A DNA stretch of 64,000 nucleotides from Nocardia rhamnosiphila NBRC 108938 (GTDB lineage Bacteria > Actinomycetota > Actinomycetes > Mycobacteriales > Mycobacteriaceae): the NCBI RefSeq assembly GCF_000720425.1, contig NZ_JOAJ01000001.1, positions 1,054,001-1,118,000 on the forward strand, written 5' to 3'. Both the position numbers and the translations under genes were made by a program. Positions 62,006-64,000 of this stretch are shown one piece after another. The notes under the pieces were generated by a model that searched no databases, was not told the DNA's origin, and saw only the letters and a program-made list of their open reading frames with translations. Within the stretch, counting starts at the first letter, position 1. Each line of letters begins with the position of its first letter.

Positions 62006-63324
62006 GTGGCCGATCGTTCCATATCGTGCCCGGGTTGCCCAGTTCCCGCCGGTGGGTTGCCGGTGTCGTCCCCGGGGTCGAGCCAGGCGAGCGCGGCGAC
62101 GACGAGGGCGGTGACTCCGGTGTCGAGGGTGGGTTGTAGCGCGGGCGCGAAGCGGGAGCTGTGGTTGACCGGGATGTCCTGGAACAGGGTGCCTTTTTCG
62201 ACGGCTTCGGCGAAGGCGGCCGGGTCGGTGCCGCCGAGCCCCCAGTAGGTGAACGGGACGCCGAACGCGGCGGGTATTTCGCTGATGTCCTCGCTGGCGG
62301 TCTGTGGCTCGATGCGGTGGGCGGCGGCGCCGAAGGCGGTGGCGAAGGCCGCGGCGACCCGGCGGGTGGTTTCGGGGTCGTTGACGGTCGGCGGGAAGGT
62401 CGTGATCCGCTCGAATTCGGGTTCACGTGGGGCGCCGGCGCCGGCAGCTTCGGCGCGCACGATCCGTTCGATGGAGTTCAGGACGTGCTCGCGGACTTCC
62501 GGCTCATAGGTGCGGACATTGATCTCGAGGACGGCGTCGTCGGGGATGAGGTTGGGCCCGGTGCCGGCGTGGATACTGCCGACGGTGACGACCGCACGGG
62601 TGGTGGGCGCGATTTCCCGGGAAACCACTGTCTGGAGGCGCAGCACGCACATCGCCGCCATGACGACCGGGTCGACGGAGGCCTGGGGTTGGGAGCCGTG
62701 GGCGCCACGGCCGTGCAGGGTGACACGGAGGCTGTCGGCGGCGGAGAGGAACGGTCCGGGGCAGGTGCCGATGGTGCCCGCGGGATAGGGCAGGACGTGC
62801 TGGCCGAGGACGACGTCGGGGGCGGGAATCTTCCCGGTGAGTCCGTCGGCGACCATGGCGCGAGCACCGTCACCATTCTCTTCCGAGGGCTGGAACAGCG
62901 TGATGATCGTGCCGTGCCAGGCGTGCCGGGCCTCGGCCATCAGGCGGGCGGATCCGAGGAGGCAGGCGATGTGGATGTCGTGTCCGCATGCGTGCATGAC
63001 CGGTTGTGGGACGCCGCCACGGTCGACTGTGGCGGTGGAGGCGTAGGGCAGGCCGGTGGCTTCCTCGACCGGCAGGGCGTCCATATCGGCGCGCAGCAGC
63101 ACGGCGGGGCCGGGGCCGTTGCGGAGGACGCCGGTGACTCCCGTGCCGGCGATGCCGGTGGTGACGTCGTAGCCGTAGTCGCGCAGCGCGGTGGCGACGA
63201 GCGCGGCGGTGCGGTGTTCGCTCATGCCGAGCTCGGGGTGGGCGTGCAGATCGCGGTAGTGGTTCTCGATCTCCGCGCGGGCGGCGTCCAGGCCGGTCAG
63301 AACAGTTGCGGCGGCACGATTCAT
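62002..63324 (-). CDS. M20 family amidohydrolase/peptidase
   Basis: 440 residues. Metal ligands in the first domain: the Asp in LLRADMDALPV, HACGHDIHIA (two His), and SEENGDGA (general-base Glu and ligand Glu). A dimerisation domain (about 190-310, LHGRGAHGSQPQASVDPV with its conserved His) follows, then the terminal catalytic His (NHSSRF). The pattern fits the aminoacylase/hippurate hydrolase/IAA-amino-acid hydrolase group that cleaves N-acyl amino acids. No signal peptide is seen. It is the first gene of the operon with AraC and VOC genes. Confidence 0.92.
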   Translation of the reverse strand: MNRAAATVLTGLDAARAEIENHYRDLHAHPELGMSEHRTAALVATALRDYGYDVTTGIAGTGVTGVLRNGPGPAVLLRADMDALPVEEATGLPYASTATVDRGGVPQPVMHACGHDIHIACLLGSARLMAEARHAWHGTIITLFQPSEENGDGARAMVADGLTGKIPAPDVVLGQHVLPYPAGTIGTCPGPFLSAADSLRVTLHGRGAHGSQPQASVDPVVMAAMCVLRLQTVVSREIAPTTRAVVTVGSIHAGTGPNLIPDDAVLEINVRTYEPEVREHVLNSIERIVRAEAAGAGAPREPEFERITTFPPTVNDPETTRRVAAAFATAFGAAAHRIEPQTASEDISEIPAAFGVPFTYWGLGGTDPAAFAEAVEKGTLFQDIPVNHSSRFAPALQPTLDTGVTALVVAALAWLDPGDDTGNPPAGTGQPGHDMERSAT

Positions 63325-63356
63325 CGGTAGTGCCTCTCTGCTCGGGGGTCGGGTGG

Positions 63357-64000
63357 TCAGCTGCTGTCTTCGGTACCGGTGTCGCGGGTACGGCCGCGAC
63401 GGGTGGTGCGGACGCCGCGGACGGCGGCGGCCAGGCGGGTGTGCGGCTGCCAGTCCAGGCCGTTGGGCAGGCCCCAGCCGTACCGGACGGCGGCGAGTCG
63501 GAGAGCCAGTGAGAAGGCGATGCCTGCGACGATGCCGATCGCGGGAGCGCCGAGATAGGTGCAGACGACCATGGTGCCGGCGACCACGGCGGCGACGGTG
63601 GCGTAGAGACCGTTTCCGCCGAAGACGGCCGGGACCCGTCGCAGGAGAACATCGCGGGTGGCGCCGCCGCCGACGGCGGTGGTGATGCCGAGCAGTACGG
63701 CGGGGAGCCAGCCGAGCCCGGCGGCGAGGGTTTTCTGTGCGCCGGTGACCGCCCAGAACCCGATGACGGCGGCGTCGAGGGCGGTGAAGAGGCGGTCCCA
63801 GGCGTGTTCGCTGAGGTGGATGAGGAAGGAGATGAGGGTGCCGGCCACGGCGGTGGGCAGGTAGGCGTAGTCGGTGAGTGCTACCGGGGGGCCTTGCTGG
63901 AGCAGGGTGTCGCGGATGATGCCGCCGCCGAGGCCGGAGACGATACCGACGACGAGGAACCCGAACAGGTCGAGTTTTTCGGTGCGGGATACGGCGCCGC
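63357..64000 (-). CDS. TRIC-family (YadS/UPF0126) membrane protein, 5' end outside window
   Basis: The frame is open from the stop TGA at 63357-63359 to the right edge, giving 213 codons. It contains two copies of the trimeric intracellular cation-channel repeat: FLVVGIVSGLGGGIIRDTLL near the edge and GITTAVGGGATRDVLLRRVPAVF in the second, with six or so membrane helices. The GGG-x-x-RD loops are the pore-lining signature of the TRIC fold. Prokaryotic members conduct K+. The basic cytosolic tail (RGVRTTRRGRTRD) is unusually Arg-rich. The start codon is not in view. Confidence 0.88.
   Translation of the reverse strand, partial: GAVSRTEKLDLFGFLVVGIVSGLGGGIIRDTLLQQGPPVALTDYAYLPTAVAGTLISFLIHLSEHAWDRLFTALDAAVIGFWAVTGAQKTLAAGLGWLPAVLLGITTAVGGGATRDVLLRRVPAVFGGNGLYATVAAVVAGTMVVCTYLGAPAIGIVAGIAFSLALRLAAVRYGWGLPNGLDWQPHTRLAAAVRGVRTTRRGRTRDTGTEDSS

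Overview
The window looks like chromosomal DNA from a high-GC actinobacterium of the Mycobacteriales, most likely Nocardia or a close relative. The grounds are GC-rich codon use throughout, a furA-katG operon with a probable leaderless furA, many VOC, SDR, HxlR and CGNR paralogues, frequent GTG starts, and a very large non-ribosomal peptide synthetase (NRPS). No rRNA, tRNA, CRISPR array or insertion sequence was seen. The genus is inferred from gene style, not from a marker gene.

Layout. 1-10.2 kb: metabolic and regulatory genes: the end of an HxlR regulator, a DUF1801 protein, a VOC protein, a large LuxR-HTH/ATPase regulator, two SDRs, an epoxide-hydrolase-like enzyme, and a three-gene operon (two HTH proteins and a short PPDK-like protein) preceded by two strong inverted repeats. 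10.2-13.5 kb: a Gln/Ala-rich coiled-coil protein, then a tyrosine recombinase divergent from a zinc-knuckle/coiled-coil KfrA-like protein across an intergenic region full of inverted repeats. 13.5-22.2 kb: housekeeping-type and stress genes (maltokinase-cap-like protein, TerC, membrane protein, VOC, CGNR regulator with SRPBCC, OsmC, SalK-like, SDR, HxlR, DHFR-like). 22.2-26.1 kb: katG-furA, a secreted protein and a toxin-antitoxin-like pair with a palindromic operator.

27.1-50.6 kb: the centre of the window, a biosynthetic locus. One 6064-residue NRPS has the order C-A-T-E / C-A-T / C-A-T / C-A-T / C-A-T-TE. It is followed by an acyl-CoA dehydrogenase/oxidase-like flavoprotein, an unusual P450 and, on the opposite strand, a canonical P450. 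The first C domain resembles the aryl-accepting C domain of EntF, so the product is probably an N-capped pentapeptide with a D residue first. Module 2 has the carrier-domain type, the C-domain type and the linker expected around an epimerization domain, but that domain is absent. No MbtH, phosphopantetheinyl transferase, aryl-acid synthesis gene or exporter is in the window, so these must lie elsewhere.

50.6-64 kb: tandem RNHCP zinc proteins, a DHFR-like protein, a CGNR regulator divergent from an epoxide hydrolase with three phased repeats between them, a secreted protein, an unrecognised protein whose start lies in a 21-bp element that recurs 56 kb away, a beta-lactamase-family lipoprotein, a UvrA-like ABC protein, an M20 amidohydrolase/AraC/VOC operon, and the start-truncated gene of a TRIC-family membrane protein at the right edge.
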